A DNA stretch of 64,000 bases, from contig CAUUCF010000003.1 in assembly GCA_963543695.1 (NCBI GenBank), positions 10,438 to 74,437 of the forward strand, given 5' to 3'. This stretch comes from CAUUCF01 sp963543695. Lineage in GTDB: Bacteria > Pseudomonadota > Gammaproteobacteria > UBA9339. Numbering within the stretch: position 1 is the stretch's first letter; every line of letters begins with the position of its first letter. The notes beneath the pieces were generated by a model. That model was not told the origin of the DNA. It did no database searches and saw only the letters and a program-made list of their open reading frames with translations. Both the position numbers and the translations under genes were made by a program. Positions 18,756 to 27,429 of the stretch are shown here, piece by piece.

Positions 18756-18996
18756 GTTTTACTCTAAATTTAAATTTAGATATCATTATAAAAAAAACCG
18801 GAAATAAATCAACTAATTAGTAAAACGGAGTCCTTTTCTTTAAGGCTAGGCGTTTTTAAAAAACGACTTCTTTTTTTCAGTTACTCAGCAATTTTACCGA
18901 CCTCTTCGTTTTTTAATTTTAAAGAGCTTGTTTCATTACTTTAATAAAATTTTACGGTTTTATTAACGTTAAAAAATCGCTTACGCTTTATGCTTG
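18756..18996. other. Intergenic region, no gene seen
   Basis: About 240 bp, very AT-rich. It holds a short inverted repeat GCGTTTTTAAAAAACG (about 18847-18862) followed on the plus strand by a T-rich stretch, and another small stem CCTTTTCTTTAAGG just before it. These might terminate transcription of the L,D-transpeptidase-like gene. No open frame longer than a few codons looks coding. Confidence 0.4.
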
Positions 18997-19671
18997 TTAA
19001 AGAATTAACGAAGACGTATGTAACCACTGGTAATCCGGATAAAAAGATAGAAGGAGTGTACCATCGCAAATCGTTTGAATGATCGCTTTTGCCAAATGCG
19101 GTTCTACCGCTGGACATCCCCAACTACGTCCGATTCTTCCGCTTTTTTTAACGTAATAATCGTTTACGTATTCAGAACCATGGATCACGATGCCTCGACG
19201 ATAAGCATTATCGTTAAAACCCTTTTCTAATCCATGCAATTTTAAACTATAACCTTCTTTGCCGTAATAAGTATTCCCCGTTAAAAAGACCCCAATACTA
19301 GTTTGGTGACTACCTTCTACGTTAGAAACAAATTTCGTCCTTTTTTCACCACTATTTTGACCGTGAGCTACTAAAGAATTATATAAAATTTTTTTCTGAT
19401 CTAAATCTAATACCCATAATCTCCTTTCTGAAGAAGGGAGAGAATAATCAATCACCGTGATAACCGGTTTAATTTTTGGGTTTGTTAATCGCACCTTACA
19501 ATATGCGTTTAAAGCTAATTTTAAAACTTTCTTTTTCAATTTAGGATCTTGTTTTAAAAAAATTTCCGAATTTTTTAAAAAATTGTCCGAGGCTGCTAAA
19601 GCTAAAGCAGCGCTAAAATTCCACATCAGTAAAAAAGCGATTCCCCACCATTTAAACGTTTTAATTTGCAT
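18997..19671 (-). CDS. Murein L,D-transpeptidase catalytic-domain protein
   Basis: A 224-residue secreted protein with a signal peptide (about 1-27, ending near ALALAA). The YkuD-2 type catalytic domain includes RLWVLDLDQKKILYNSLVAHG, KLHGLEKGFNDNAYRRGIVIHG and the catalytic SWGCPAV (Cys near residue 182). Family members act on or are related to L,D-crosslinking of peptidoglycan in the periplasm. The C terminus (YPDYQWLHTSSLIL) is slightly short. It stands alone between AT-rich gaps. Confidence 0.85.
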   Translation of the reverse strand: MQIKTFKWWGIAFLLMWNFSAALALAASDNFLKNSEIFLKQDPKLKKKVLKLALNAYCKVRLTNPKIKPVITVIDYSLPSSERRLWVLDLDQKKILYNSLVAHGQNSGEKRTKFVSNVEGSHQTSIGVFLTGNTYYGKEGYSLKLHGLEKGFNDNAYRRGIVIHGSEYVNDYYVKKSGRIGRSWGCPAVEPHLAKAIIQTICDGTLLLSFYPDYQWLHTSSLIL

Positions 19672-19734
19672 AAACTAATCCAATGTTTCTTTAATTATCA
19701 CTTTAAAGCCTAATTATTAAATTATAATTACAAA

Positions 19735-20547
19735 CTATTCTGTTAAGTTAATTTCCATTTTATTCTTTAAATGCTCTATCGATAAAAGTTGATGGTATAA
19801 AGGATGAATTAAAGAAGGCAAAATCACCAATATTAAAACGTTAAAATAGAACATCATCACCAATTTATCCATACCAAACTTAGCAAATGAAATAGCTAAT
19901 AACGCAAAAAGAAAATCAACAGCAATGGCACCAGCTAAAAACATCAAAGCAATCAAAAATAATTTTAGTTTATTTGAATTAAACAATCGCAACGTTAATT
20001 TGACTTTGCTTAATAAGCTACCCTTAGAAAATAACAATACCGGTCCTAATAAAAGAAAGATCAAATAATAACCTAAAGCACATAACGAAATTAAAGAGGT
20101 AAAAATATATTGCGTTACAGGTCCTATCTCAAAATCGACAAACATGAACGGCATAAAAAGCAGGAATAAAGGTAAAACTATAAGGCTGTTACCTACGAAA
20201 TATTGTAAAGTAAAACGTAAAGTAGCTTTACATAAATCTTTAAAGTGGCTAAAAGGTTCTACTTGGCCATCTTTACGATGTTGTAAATAATAATAAGCTT
20301 GAACGTTCATTCCTGTAAAAACTAATGAGATCAACAAAGCAATCGTCACTGCTAAAACCACATAAAATAACGGATCATCCGCACGATTTTCAGCTAAATC
20401 ATACAACATTTGTGTAAACACAGCGTTAAATAAAGCCAATAAAGCTACATAACCACAAAAACGTTTTTTACGTAAAACCAAAAATTTAAAATTATCGTAA
20501 GTCTCTAAAAAAACTCGTGAAAGACTTAAATGATGCATAAAAATCAT
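19735..20547 (-). CDS. Multi-pass membrane protein, distant member of the 57-61 kb family
   Basis: A 270-residue protein with about six hydrophobic segments and no recognised domain. Near residue 165 it reads KGSLLSKVKLTLRLFNSNKLKLFLI, which matches the signature of the four tandem proteins at 57.7-61.5 kb (small or aromatic residue, K-K-L, QLFNLHKFKL, then a membrane helix). The N-terminal basic aromatic stretch before the first helix is also similar. It begins 2 bp after pflA and is probably transcribed with the pfl genes. Function unknown. Confidence 0.75.
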   Translation of the reverse strand: MIFMHHLSLSRVFLETYDNFKFLVLRKKRFCGYVALLALFNAVFTQMLYDLAENRADDPLFYVVLAVTIALLISLVFTGMNVQAYYYLQHRKDGQVEPFSHFKDLCKATLRFTLQYFVGNSLIVLPLFLLFMPFMFVDFEIGPVTQYIFTSLISLCALGYYLIFLLLGPVLLFSKGSLLSKVKLTLRLFNSNKLKLFLIALMFLAGAIAVDFLFALLAISFAKFGMDKLVMMFYFNVLILVILPSLIHPLYHQLLSIEHLKNKMEINLTE

Positions 20548-20548
20548 T

Positions 20549-21283
20549 CTATTTTTTACTGTTTCTCATCCCTTCTAAAATCCAATTTCTAGCGATCAAT
20601 GCTTCCGCTTTCGTTAAAGATTTTACCCCTTTTAAAGCATAATCTAAACCTAATTGTTCGTATTTAACAGCCGCCATATCATGGTAAGGTAAAACATCTA
20701 AAGCTTTTACGTTTTTTAAAGTAGCTAAAAACTGACCTAATTCTAATAAATATTGCTTATTAAAGGTAATTCCAGGAACTACTACGTGTCTAATCCAAAC
20801 CGGAATTGATTTTGCCGACAAATAAACGGCAAAAGCTAAAATATTTTTATTAGATTGCTGCGTTAATTTTCTATGTTCCTCCTCATTAATATGTTTAATG
20901 TCTAACAAAACTAAATCGGTCCATTTTAACAATTCGTCTATTTTGTACGTATTATTACGATTAAACAGAAATCCTGAAGTATCAAGAGCCGTATGGATAT
21001 TACGTTTTTTAGCTTGGTGAAATAGTTCTGTCACAAAATCTATTTGCCACAAAGGCTCTCCACCCGTCACGGTGATGCCCCCTTTCTTGAAAAATTCTTT
21101 AAAACTTTCATATTTTAAAAGAATGTCTTCTACCGACATCTTTTGATTAATCTCGTTAGGTAAACTATCTGGATTATGACAATATTGACAACGCAGCGGA
21201 CATCCCTGCATAAAAACGACTAAACGAATGCCTGGACCATCTACTGCGCCATAACTTTCAATTGAATGAATATTACCAAACAA
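20549..21283 (-). CDS. pflA: Pyruvate formate-lyase activating enzyme
   Basis: A radical SAM enzyme of 244 residues that installs the glycyl radical on pyruvate formate-lyase. The iron-sulfur motif C28-x3-C32-x2-C35 is in MQGCPLRCQYCHNPDS, and the SAM-binding GGEP is in VTGGEPLWQ. It matches the family along its length (IRHVVVPGITFN, LPYHDMA). It lies downstream of the two pfl chains. Because the radical glycine here is on a separate small chain, that chain should be its substrate. Confidence 0.95.
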   Translation of the reverse strand: MFGNIHSIESYGAVDGPGIRLVVFMQGCPLRCQYCHNPDSLPNEINQKMSVEDILLKYESFKEFFKKGGITVTGGEPLWQIDFVTELFHQAKKRNIHTALDTSGFLFNRNNTYKIDELLKWTDLVLLDIKHINEEEHRKLTQQSNKNILAFAVYLSAKSIPVWIRHVVVPGITFNKQYLLELGQFLATLKNVKALDVLPYHDMAAVKYEQLGLDYALKGVKSLTKAEALIARNWILEGMRNSKK

Positions 21284-21331
21284 AGGTGTTCCTCAATTTA
21301 CTCACCGATAAACACTAGCAAATAACGTAAT

Positions 21332-21571
21332 TTACATAGCACTGTGGAAAGTTCTTGAAATAACATCATCTTGTTGTTCTTTCGTTAATTTAATGAAATT
21401 AACTGCGTATCCAGAAACCCTCACCGTCAACTGAGGATAACGTTCAGGATGTGCTTGAGCGTCCAACAACGTTTCTCTATTAAAAACATTCACGTTTAAA
21501 TGATGCCCACCTTTTTCAAAATAACCATCTAAAAGACCAATTAAATTCTCTTCCTGCATTGTTGTTTTCAT
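21332..21571 (-). CDS. Separate glycyl-radical chain of pyruvate formate-lyase
   Basis: A 79-residue protein equal to the last part of ordinary PFL: ENLIGLLDGYF, then HHLNVNVFNRETLLDAQAHP, YPQLTVRVSGYAVNF (radical site Gly54) and a final RTFHSAM. It has its own AAAAGGAG ribosome-binding site 7 bp before the ATG, and starts 19 bp after the stop of the large chain. It resembles the E. coli spare part GrcA/YfiD in its radical domain but lacks the GrcA N-terminal extension of about 50 residues. Since the large chain lacks this domain, the small chain must be essential for activity, if the enzyme works. Confidence 0.9.
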   Translation of the reverse strand: MKTTMQEENLIGLLDGYFEKGGHHLNVNVFNRETLLDAQAHPERYPQLTVRVSGYAVNFIKLTKEQQDDVISRTFHSAM

Positions 21572-21590
21572 AAATTTCTCCTTTTTACCG

Positions 21591-23678
21591 TTATTCTAAA
21601 GTACCTTTACAGCAACCACAATCCAAATTAACGTCCAAATCTCCCACAAATAGCTCATCTTTACCTAACGCGTTAGGAATAATCGAAAAAGTATTAGAAA
21701 TCCCATCTTGCGCACAATTAAACGGCAATTTAGAAACTGAAGCTAAAGAAGCAACCGCTCCACTCATATCTCGACCATGCATAGGATTAGCCCCCGGTGC
21801 CAACGGAATACCTGCTTTTCTTCCATCTGGGGTATTACCCGTTTTCTTACCATAAACAACGTTAGAAGTAATAGTTAAAATTGACATCGTCGGCACAGAA
21901 TTTCTATACGTATAATGTTTTTTAATTTTAGACATAAAAGTACGTACTAAATTAACCGCCAATTGATCAACTCGATCATCGTTATTACCATATTTAGGGA
22001 AATCTCCTTCTATTTCGTAATCGACAACGAGACCGTTTTCATCTCTAATCGTTTTAACTTTAGTGTATTTAATAGCAGATAACGAATCCGCCACAACCGA
22101 TAAACCCGCAATACCCGTAGCAAAATATCGTTTTACGTCCCGATCATGCAACGCCATTTGCGCTCTTTCATAACAATATTTATCGTGCATATAATGGATG
22201 ACGTTTAAAGTATTAACGTATAAACCCGCTAACCATTCCATCATATCATCATAACGTTCCATTACTTCGTTAAAATCTAAATATTCTGAAGTAATTGGAC
22301 GATATTTAGGACCAACTTGTACTTTTAAGCGTTCATCTACCCCACCGTTAATCGCGTATAATAAACATTTTGCTAAATTAGCGCGTGCTCCAAAAAATTG
22401 CATTTCTTTCCCAACAACCATCGAAGAAACACAACAAGCGATTGCGTAATCATCCCCATGGGTAACTCGCATTAAATCATCGTTTTCATACTGTATCGAA
22501 GAAGTTTTAATCGAAACATGAGCACAATAACGTTTAAAACCACTAGGTAAACGCGTAGACCATAAAACCGTCATGTTTGGTTCAGGAGCAGTCCCCAAAT
22601 TTTCTAAAGTATGTAAATATCGGAAGGAATTTTTAGTAACTAACGGACGTCCATCAACGCCAACCCCTCCAATCGATTCAGTTACCCAGGTTGGATCTCC
22701 TGAAAATAACTCGTTATATTCCGGAGTACGAGCAAAACGCACTAAACGCAATTTCATAATAAAGTGGTCTATCATCTCTTGCGCTTCACTTTCAGTAATG
22801 ATCCCCTCTTTTAAATCTCTTTCAATATAGATGTCTAAAAACGTAGAAGTTCTTCCTAAACTCATCGCGGCACCATTTTGTTCTTTAACCGCAGACAAAT
22901 ATCCAAAATATAACCATTGAATAGCTTCTTTAGCATTTTTAGCTGGTTGAGAAAGATCGAAACCGTAAGTTTGCCCTAAAACTTTCATTTCTTCTAAAGC
23001 CCTAATTTGTTCGGAAATTTCTTCCCTTAATTGCATTCTTTCCGGTATCATTTCTCCTTCTAGAGAAGCAAATTGTTCCTTCTTATCGGCAATTAATCGA
23101 TCAATTCCGTAAAGAGCCACCCTACGATAATCCCCAATAATTCTACCACGACCGTAAGCATCTGGTAATCCCGTAATAATCGCCGAATGACGAGCCGCTT
23201 TCATTTCTGGAGTGTATACGTCAAAAACTCCTTGGTTATGGGTTTTTCTAAATTTACTGAAAATTTCCGATACTTTAGGGTCTACTTGGTAACCATAAGC
23301 TTTACAAGCACTTTCTGCCATTCTAATACCCCCAAAAGGTTGCATCGAACGTTTTAAAGGAGCATCGGTTTGTAAACCCACAATCGTCTCTAAATTCTGA
23401 TCAATATACCCTGCTTGATGGGAAGTAATCGTAGAAACCACTGCGGTATCCATATCAATGACCCCACCCTTTTCTCGTTCTTGTTTAGATAACTCGATAC
23501 ATCGATTCCATAATTTTAAAGTTGCTTCTGTAGGACCCGCTAAAAACTCGGCATCGCCTTCATACAAAGTATAATTACGTTGGATAAAATCCCTAACGTT
23601 AATTTCTTGTTCCCATTTTCCGCCTATAAATTTACTTTCCGGATAAAGTTTGTTTTTCGCTTCTTGAGTCATAATCAC
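21591..23678 (-). CDS. pflB: Pyruvate formate-lyase catalytic chain lacking the glycyl-radical domain
   Basis: A 695-residue protein (E. coli PflB is about 760). The body is normal, with the catalytic Cys415-Cys416 pair in AIACCVSSM and the substrate-binding regions. It follows PFL up to NTFSIIPNALGKDELF, then ends in an unrelated cysteine-rich tail, DLDVNLDCGCCKGTLE. The glycyl-radical domain is encoded by the next gene. A second methionine (MTQEAK) is an alternative start. The enzyme splits pyruvate to acetyl-CoA and formate, indicating fermentative growth. Confidence 0.93.
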   Translation of the reverse strand: MIMTQEAKNKLYPESKFIGGKWEQEINVRDFIQRNYTLYEGDAEFLAGPTEATLKLWNRCIELSKQEREKGGVIDMDTAVVSTITSHQAGYIDQNLETIVGLQTDAPLKRSMQPFGGIRMAESACKAYGYQVDPKVSEIFSKFRKTHNQGVFDVYTPEMKAARHSAIITGLPDAYGRGRIIGDYRRVALYGIDRLIADKKEQFASLEGEMIPERMQLREEISEQIRALEEMKVLGQTYGFDLSQPAKNAKEAIQWLYFGYLSAVKEQNGAAMSLGRTSTFLDIYIERDLKEGIITESEAQEMIDHFIMKLRLVRFARTPEYNELFSGDPTWVTESIGGVGVDGRPLVTKNSFRYLHTLENLGTAPEPNMTVLWSTRLPSGFKRYCAHVSIKTSSIQYENDDLMRVTHGDDYAIACCVSSMVVGKEMQFFGARANLAKCLLYAINGGVDERLKVQVGPKYRPITSEYLDFNEVMERYDDMMEWLAGLYVNTLNVIHYMHDKYCYERAQMALHDRDVKRYFATGIAGLSVVADSLSAIKYTKVKTIRDENGLVVDYEIEGDFPKYGNNDDRVDQLAVNLVRTFMSKIKKHYTYRNSVPTMSILTITSNVVYGKKTGNTPDGRKAGIPLAPGANPMHGRDMSGAVASLASVSKLPFNCAQDGISNTFSIIPNALGKDELFVGDLDVNLDCGCCKGTLE

Positions 23679-23703
23679 GTACCTATCAGTCTACTTTTAG
23701 AAT

Positions 23704-23732
23704 ATATTAATACATTTTATTAGCGTTGTAAA
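23704..23732 (-). promoter_or_regulatory. Sigma70-type promoter for the pfl operon
   Basis: TTTACA (23727-23732) and TAATAT (23704-23709) on the minus strand are separated by exactly 17 bp, and the pflB start codon is about 26 bp downstream. No clear FNR site (TTGAT-N4-ATCAA) was found in the 150 bp upstream. Confidence 0.55.
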
Positions 23733-23836
23733 ACGAAAAAACGCCTCCCTTACAAACGACCATTTCGTTTACTAATCACTAAAATTCCTTAGAATAATTT
23801 GATGATAATTATTTTACCACCCTACCTCAATAATCC

Positions 23837-23992
23837 TTATAATTTGATTGGATTTAAATTTCCGCAAAGCGAATTATCGTCATATAAATCGGTATCTTTT
23901 AATTTCATATCACTATATTGATCTATCATTCGATTAAGATTATTGTTTGCTCTAGCTACAATTTTAATTTGTAAATTCGATAAGTTAATCAT
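23837..23992 (-). CDS. Small protein of unknown function (51 residues)
   Basis: The start MINLSNLQIKIVARANN is chosen because GGGAGG lies 5 bp before this ATG. A longer in-frame opening to 24046 lacks such a site. The peptide is polar, with an acidic middle (SDMKLKDTDLYDD) and a C terminus NSLCGNLNPIKL. It has no membrane segment or recognised motif. It sits between the pfl promoter and a decayed gene. It could be a small regulator, a peptide precursor or a remnant. Confidence 0.4.
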   Translation of the reverse strand: MINLSNLQIKIVARANNNLNRMIDQYSDMKLKDTDLYDDNSLCGNLNPIKL

Positions 23993-24174
23993 TTGACCTC
24001 CCATCCTTTCATTCTTTTCTATACTTTTACAAAGAAAATCATACAAAGAAATACCACTTTTTAAACACTCTGATCATTCTAACTTTTAAATATAGTAATT
24101 TCGTATCTTCTATATTAACGAAAATTTTACCCGATTTAGTAACATTAGATAATATGCACATAAGCTAATTAGTA

Positions 24175-24594
24175 TTAGCCTCGTAGTTGCCTTACTCCTA
24201 CAAAACGATCACCCTTTGTAATTATCTCTTCGTGTACTACACAATTATTAGCAGTTTCTAGTTGCTAAATTACTTTTTCGATTAAAAAATAGTATTTATA
24301 TTTCCATGCTGGTTCTAAGTCAATATTAAACAATTCTACCTTTTTATACTTAAATCTATTATCCTTAAAATGAAAAAATCCATTGTCGCATCGAAAGATT
24401 TAAGCATAATCATGACGTTGTTTAAAAAATAAATCCCAATGTAATTCAAAACGATTTTCTGCTGTCAAAGTTAATGCATTTACCAACACATCTAATAATT
24501 TTATGTTACAAGAAATAGTAACTCTTACCAAATTATTTAATCACTTTATATCAGCAAGCACCCTCTTTTTGTAAGAGATACGTGCTTTTTTAAC
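24175..24594 (-). pseudogene. Nonsense-decayed gene of unknown function
   Basis: One minus-strand frame reads as credible protein for about 138 codons and is interrupted by three in-frame stops: TGA (24541-24543), TAA (24400-24402) and TAG (24265-24267), then TAA at 24175-24177. Readable parts include VKKARISYKKRVLADIK, LLDVLVNALTLTAENRFELH, FKYKKVELFNIDLEPAWKYK and CVVHEEIITKGDRFVGVRQL. No frameshift is needed, so decay is by point mutation. I do not recognise the family. Confidence 0.6.
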
Positions 24595-24619
24595 TCAACC
24601 GAATTTTTGAAAGGAAAAG

Positions 24620-25216
24620 TTATTCTTTAAACAAACGATCTAAACTTTTAACTTGCTGCCATAAAGCCGTGATTGAAAGCTCGTTATTACTTAAAATTTG
24701 ATCCGCTAATTGCAGTAAAACCGTTCTATCTTCCTGTGCTTTTAAAATGCCGTTGATTCTAGCTACAGAATAGCCTCGATTTAATAACCTTTGCTTTTGT
24801 TGATCTATACTACAATCTACTACCCAAATTTGATCTTGCCAAAGAGGGTAACGATTCTTCAAATAAACCGGTACCACCACTAAATAATAAGGTTTTAAAT
24901 AACCTCGTTTTAATAAAGCATGACTAATTAATTCTACCTCTATTCTAACTAAAGGATGTAATAAATCTTCCAAAAACAATAAGGCATACTTATCGTTAAA
25001 AACTTTTTCCGCTAAGCTTGCCCGGTTAATTCGTTGTTGCTTAAAAATCTCGGAACCAAAATACTGGAATAATTTTGCTTTGATTGTTTGCTTACTTAAT
25101 AAACCACGCACTAAATTATCCGTGTCTAATACGAATATCCCTAATTTTTGAAAAAAAGAAGATACCAACGATTTACCGGTAGCAATGCCTCCGGTTAAAA
25201 TAATGCGTGCTACCAT
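24620..25216 (-). CDS. coaE: Dephospho-CoA kinase
   Basis: A 198-residue P-loop kinase for the last step of coenzyme A synthesis. The P-loop is ILTGGIATGKS (about 6-16), followed by the CoA-binding LDTDNLVRGLL and HPLVRIEVE. The lid and adenine regions are as in the family (VDCSIDQQKQRLLNRGYS). Length is standard. It ends the dacA-coaE stretch, 6 bp after the carboxypeptidase gene. Confidence 0.93.
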   Translation of the reverse strand: MVARIILTGGIATGKSLVSSFFQKLGIFVLDTDNLVRGLLSKQTIKAKLFQYFGSEIFKQQRINRASLAEKVFNDKYALLFLEDLLHPLVRIEVELISHALLKRGYLKPYYLVVVPVYLKNRYPLWQDQIWVVDCSIDQQKQRLLNRGYSVARINGILKAQEDRTVLLQLADQILSNNELSITALWQQVKSLDRLFKE

Positions 25217-25222
25217 TAGTCG

Positions 25223-26419
25223 TTATTTAACTCGAAAATAATCGATCATCCGTTTCAAAAGATTCCCTTTTTGTACCGAATGTAAAGCAATGATTTCCGT
25301 TTCTGCAATAACTTCGTCATTTAACGACAAAACTACCTTGCCACAAACTTCCCCCGCATTAACAGGTGCATAAAACGGCTTATTCCATTGAAAAGTAGTT
25401 TTCATTTCTTGCCGCAATTTAGGTAAAGTCACCCACCAATCTTTAGCAACTCCCACGCTTAAATAATTAGTTTTGCCCCCATATACTCTTACTTTACCCG
25501 CTTCCTGGTTTTTTTCTAAAATTAATTGTCGCTTAAAATGCCTAAAACCAAAATTTAATAAAGTCAAAGCCGCTTGATTACGCATTGCTTCATTTGGAGC
25601 CCCAACTAAAACCCCAATTAACCGTAAGTGATCTTTTAATCCTGAGACGATCAAACAGTAACCTGCTTTTTCAGTATGCCCCGTTTTTACCCCGTCAATC
25701 CAATCGTATTTCCATAGTAATTTATTACGGTTAGGTTGTTTAATCCCGTTGTACTCGAACCACTGTTCTTTAAACCAAAAATAAAATTGAGGTACTTCTT
25801 TTAACCAATGATAAGTCAATTTTGCTAAATCTAACGCCGTACTATAATGATCCGGTCTAGGTAAACCCGAAGCATTTGTAAAATGAGAATCCATCATCTC
25901 TAATTGCGCTGCTTTATGGTTCATTAATTGTGCAAAAGCTTCTTCACTTCCCCCTAAATACTCAGCTAAAGCAATAGCAGCGTCATTACCCGAAACCGTA
26001 GCTACTCCCTGAATTAAATCTTGTACCGTCACCAAAGAACCGACCCGCACAAACATTTTAGATCCACCAGTACGCCATGCTTTTTCGCTAATCGGCACTA
26101 AATCATGCAGTTCAATTTGTTCGTGTTTTAACGCTTCTGCTACTAAATATAAAGTTAAAACTTTAGTTAAACTCGCCGGATGAATTTGTTTTTTTTCTTC
26201 AAAAGCTTTTAAAACTTTCCCCGTACTCGCATCGATTAAAACGTAAGAAGCTACTTTAAGGTTAAGGTCAATATCTTGCCAAGGGGTAAACTCTTTCTTT
26301 AATTCATTCTTGGAAACAACTTCGCCTTTATCTTCCGTTTTTTTCTGTAGAATAACCCCTTCACCGTAAATAACCGAAACCAACGTGAACCATAGTGCTA
26401 AAAATTTATATTTCCACAT
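25223..26419 (-). CDS. dacA: D-alanyl-D-alanine carboxypeptidase (PBP5/6 family)
   Basis: A 398-residue penicillin-binding protein that trims the terminal D-Ala of peptidoglycan pentapeptides in the periplasm. It has a signal peptide (about 1-20), SxxK in HPASLTKVLTLY, SGN in ATVSGNDAAIAL and KTG in DGVKTGHTEKAG, then a C-terminal PBP5 beta domain. The end NLLKRMIDYFRVK is an amphipathic helix typical of the membrane anchor in this family. It follows dksA by 8 bp. Confidence 0.94.
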   Translation of the reverse strand: MWKYKFLALWFTLVSVIYGEGVILQKKTEDKGEVVSKNELKKEFTPWQDIDLNLKVASYVLIDASTGKVLKAFEEKKQIHPASLTKVLTLYLVAEALKHEQIELHDLVPISEKAWRTGGSKMFVRVGSLVTVQDLIQGVATVSGNDAAIALAEYLGGSEEAFAQLMNHKAAQLEMMDSHFTNASGLPRPDHYSTALDLAKLTYHWLKEVPQFYFWFKEQWFEYNGIKQPNRNKLLWKYDWIDGVKTGHTEKAGYCLIVSGLKDHLRLIGVLVGAPNEAMRNQAALTLLNFGFRHFKRQLILEKNQEAGKVRVYGGKTNYLSVGVAKDWWVTLPKLRQEMKTTFQWNKPFYAPVNAGEVCGKVVLSLNDEVIAETEIIALHSVQKGNLLKRMIDYFRVK

Positions 26420-26427
26420 GTAATTTT

Positions 26428-26820
26428 TTAATCTTCTCTTACTAATTTTTCTCTAATTTCAGATACCGTTTTACATTCAATACATTTAGTCGCAGTAGGA
26501 CGCGCTTCTAATCTCTTTAATCCAATTTCTGCACCACAATCTTCGCAGTAACCATATTCTAAATTATTAATTCGTACCAAGGCTTGGCTGATTTTTTTTA
26601 ATAATTTACGTTCTCTTTCTTTTTCCCTTAATTCTAAATTAAAATGTTCTTCAAAACTAGCTCGATCCGTTAAATCAGGATAATTATTAGTTTCATGCAA
26701 ATTATTATTACTTACGTTATTAAGTAGTTGTTCTCGCCAATCCAACAAAGATTGACGAAAAAAATCTATATGCTCTTCGCACATATAATCCAAATTTAGA
26801 TCTAGAGCTTTTTTAACCAT
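26428..26820 (-). CDS. dksA: DksA-like RNA polymerase-binding regulator
   Basis: A 130-residue protein with a coiled-coil region (about 12-85) and a C-terminal four-cysteine zinc finger, YCEDCGAEIGLKRLEARP then TKCIECKT. The length is a little short of E. coli DksA (151) because of the N terminus. The coil tip is DLTDRASFEEHF, which keeps the D-x-x-D/A-type acidic tip needed for activity in the secondary channel. It should act with ppGpp on rRNA and amino-acid promoters. Confidence 0.9.
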   Translation of the reverse strand: MVKKALDLNLDYMCEEHIDFFRQSLLDWREQLLNNVSNNNLHETNNYPDLTDRASFEEHFNLELREKERERKLLKKISQALVRINNLEYGYCEDCGAEIGLKRLEARPTATKCIECKTVSEIREKLVRED

Positions 26821-26838
26821 AAGTATACTCCCCCTTCC

Positions 26839-27429
26839 TTATCTAGCCGTAAAAATTTTATCAATTAACCCGTAAGCTAATGCCTCTTCCGCATTCATAA
26901 AATTATCCCTATCCACATCCTGTTTAATTTGTTCTACCGTTTTATGGGTATGTTTAGCTAAAATTTCAGCCACTTGACGATTAACTCTTAAAGCTTCTTT
27001 AGCGTGAATTTCAATATCTTTAGCTTGACCTTGGTAGCCACCTAGCACTTGATGAATCATGACCGTAGAATGGGGTAAACAAGCTCGTTTTCCTTCTGCC
27101 CCTGCCGACAAAATTAATGCCGCGGCACTAGCTGCTTGCCCGATACATAACGTTGCGACGGCCGGTTTTATAAAATTCATCGTATCGTAAATCGCCATCC
27201 CAGCCGTTACTACTCCTCCCGGTGAATTAATGTACAAACTAATTTCTTTTTGAGCATCCTCAGCTTCTAAAAATAACAACTGAGCAACGATTAAATTAGC
27301 CATATGCTCTTCGATGGGTCCAACTAAAAAAATAATCCTCTCCTTCAGCAAACGAGAATAAATATCGTATGCTCGTTCCCCACGAGCATTTTGCTCTACC
27401 ACCATAGGAATTAAATTATTTCGCAACAT
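26839..27429 (-). CDS. clpP: ATP-dependent Clp protease proteolytic subunit
   Basis: A 196-residue serine protease chamber subunit. The catalytic triad is visible: Ser in GQAASAAALILSAG, His in HSTVMIHQ and Asp in the later KQDVDRDNFM segment. The start MLRNNLIPMVVEQ is favoured because GAGGG lies 6 bp before it; an upstream TTG is weaker. It overlaps the tig stop by 14 bp, giving the usual tig-clpP pair. No clpX follows, since dksA comes next. The tmRNA tag found here is a likely substrate of ClpXP. Confidence 0.95.
   Translation of the reverse strand: MLRNNLIPMVVEQNARGERAYDIYSRLLKERIIFLVGPIEEHMANLIVAQLLFLEAEDAQKEISLYINSPGGVVTAGMAIYDTMNFIKPAVATLCIGQAASAAALILSAGAEGKRACLPHSTVMIHQVLGGYQGQAKDIEIHAKEALRVNRQVAEILAKHTHKTVEQIKQDVDRDNFMNAEEALAYGLIDKIFTAR

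Noticed and set aside
22573..22830. Plus-strand reading frame inside pflB
   Set aside because: It is antisense to a strongly conserved gene and has no ribosome-binding site.
24175..24594. Selenocysteine or stop-codon recoding
   Set aside because: Three different stop codons interrupt the frame; no recoding system explains all three, so decay is simpler.
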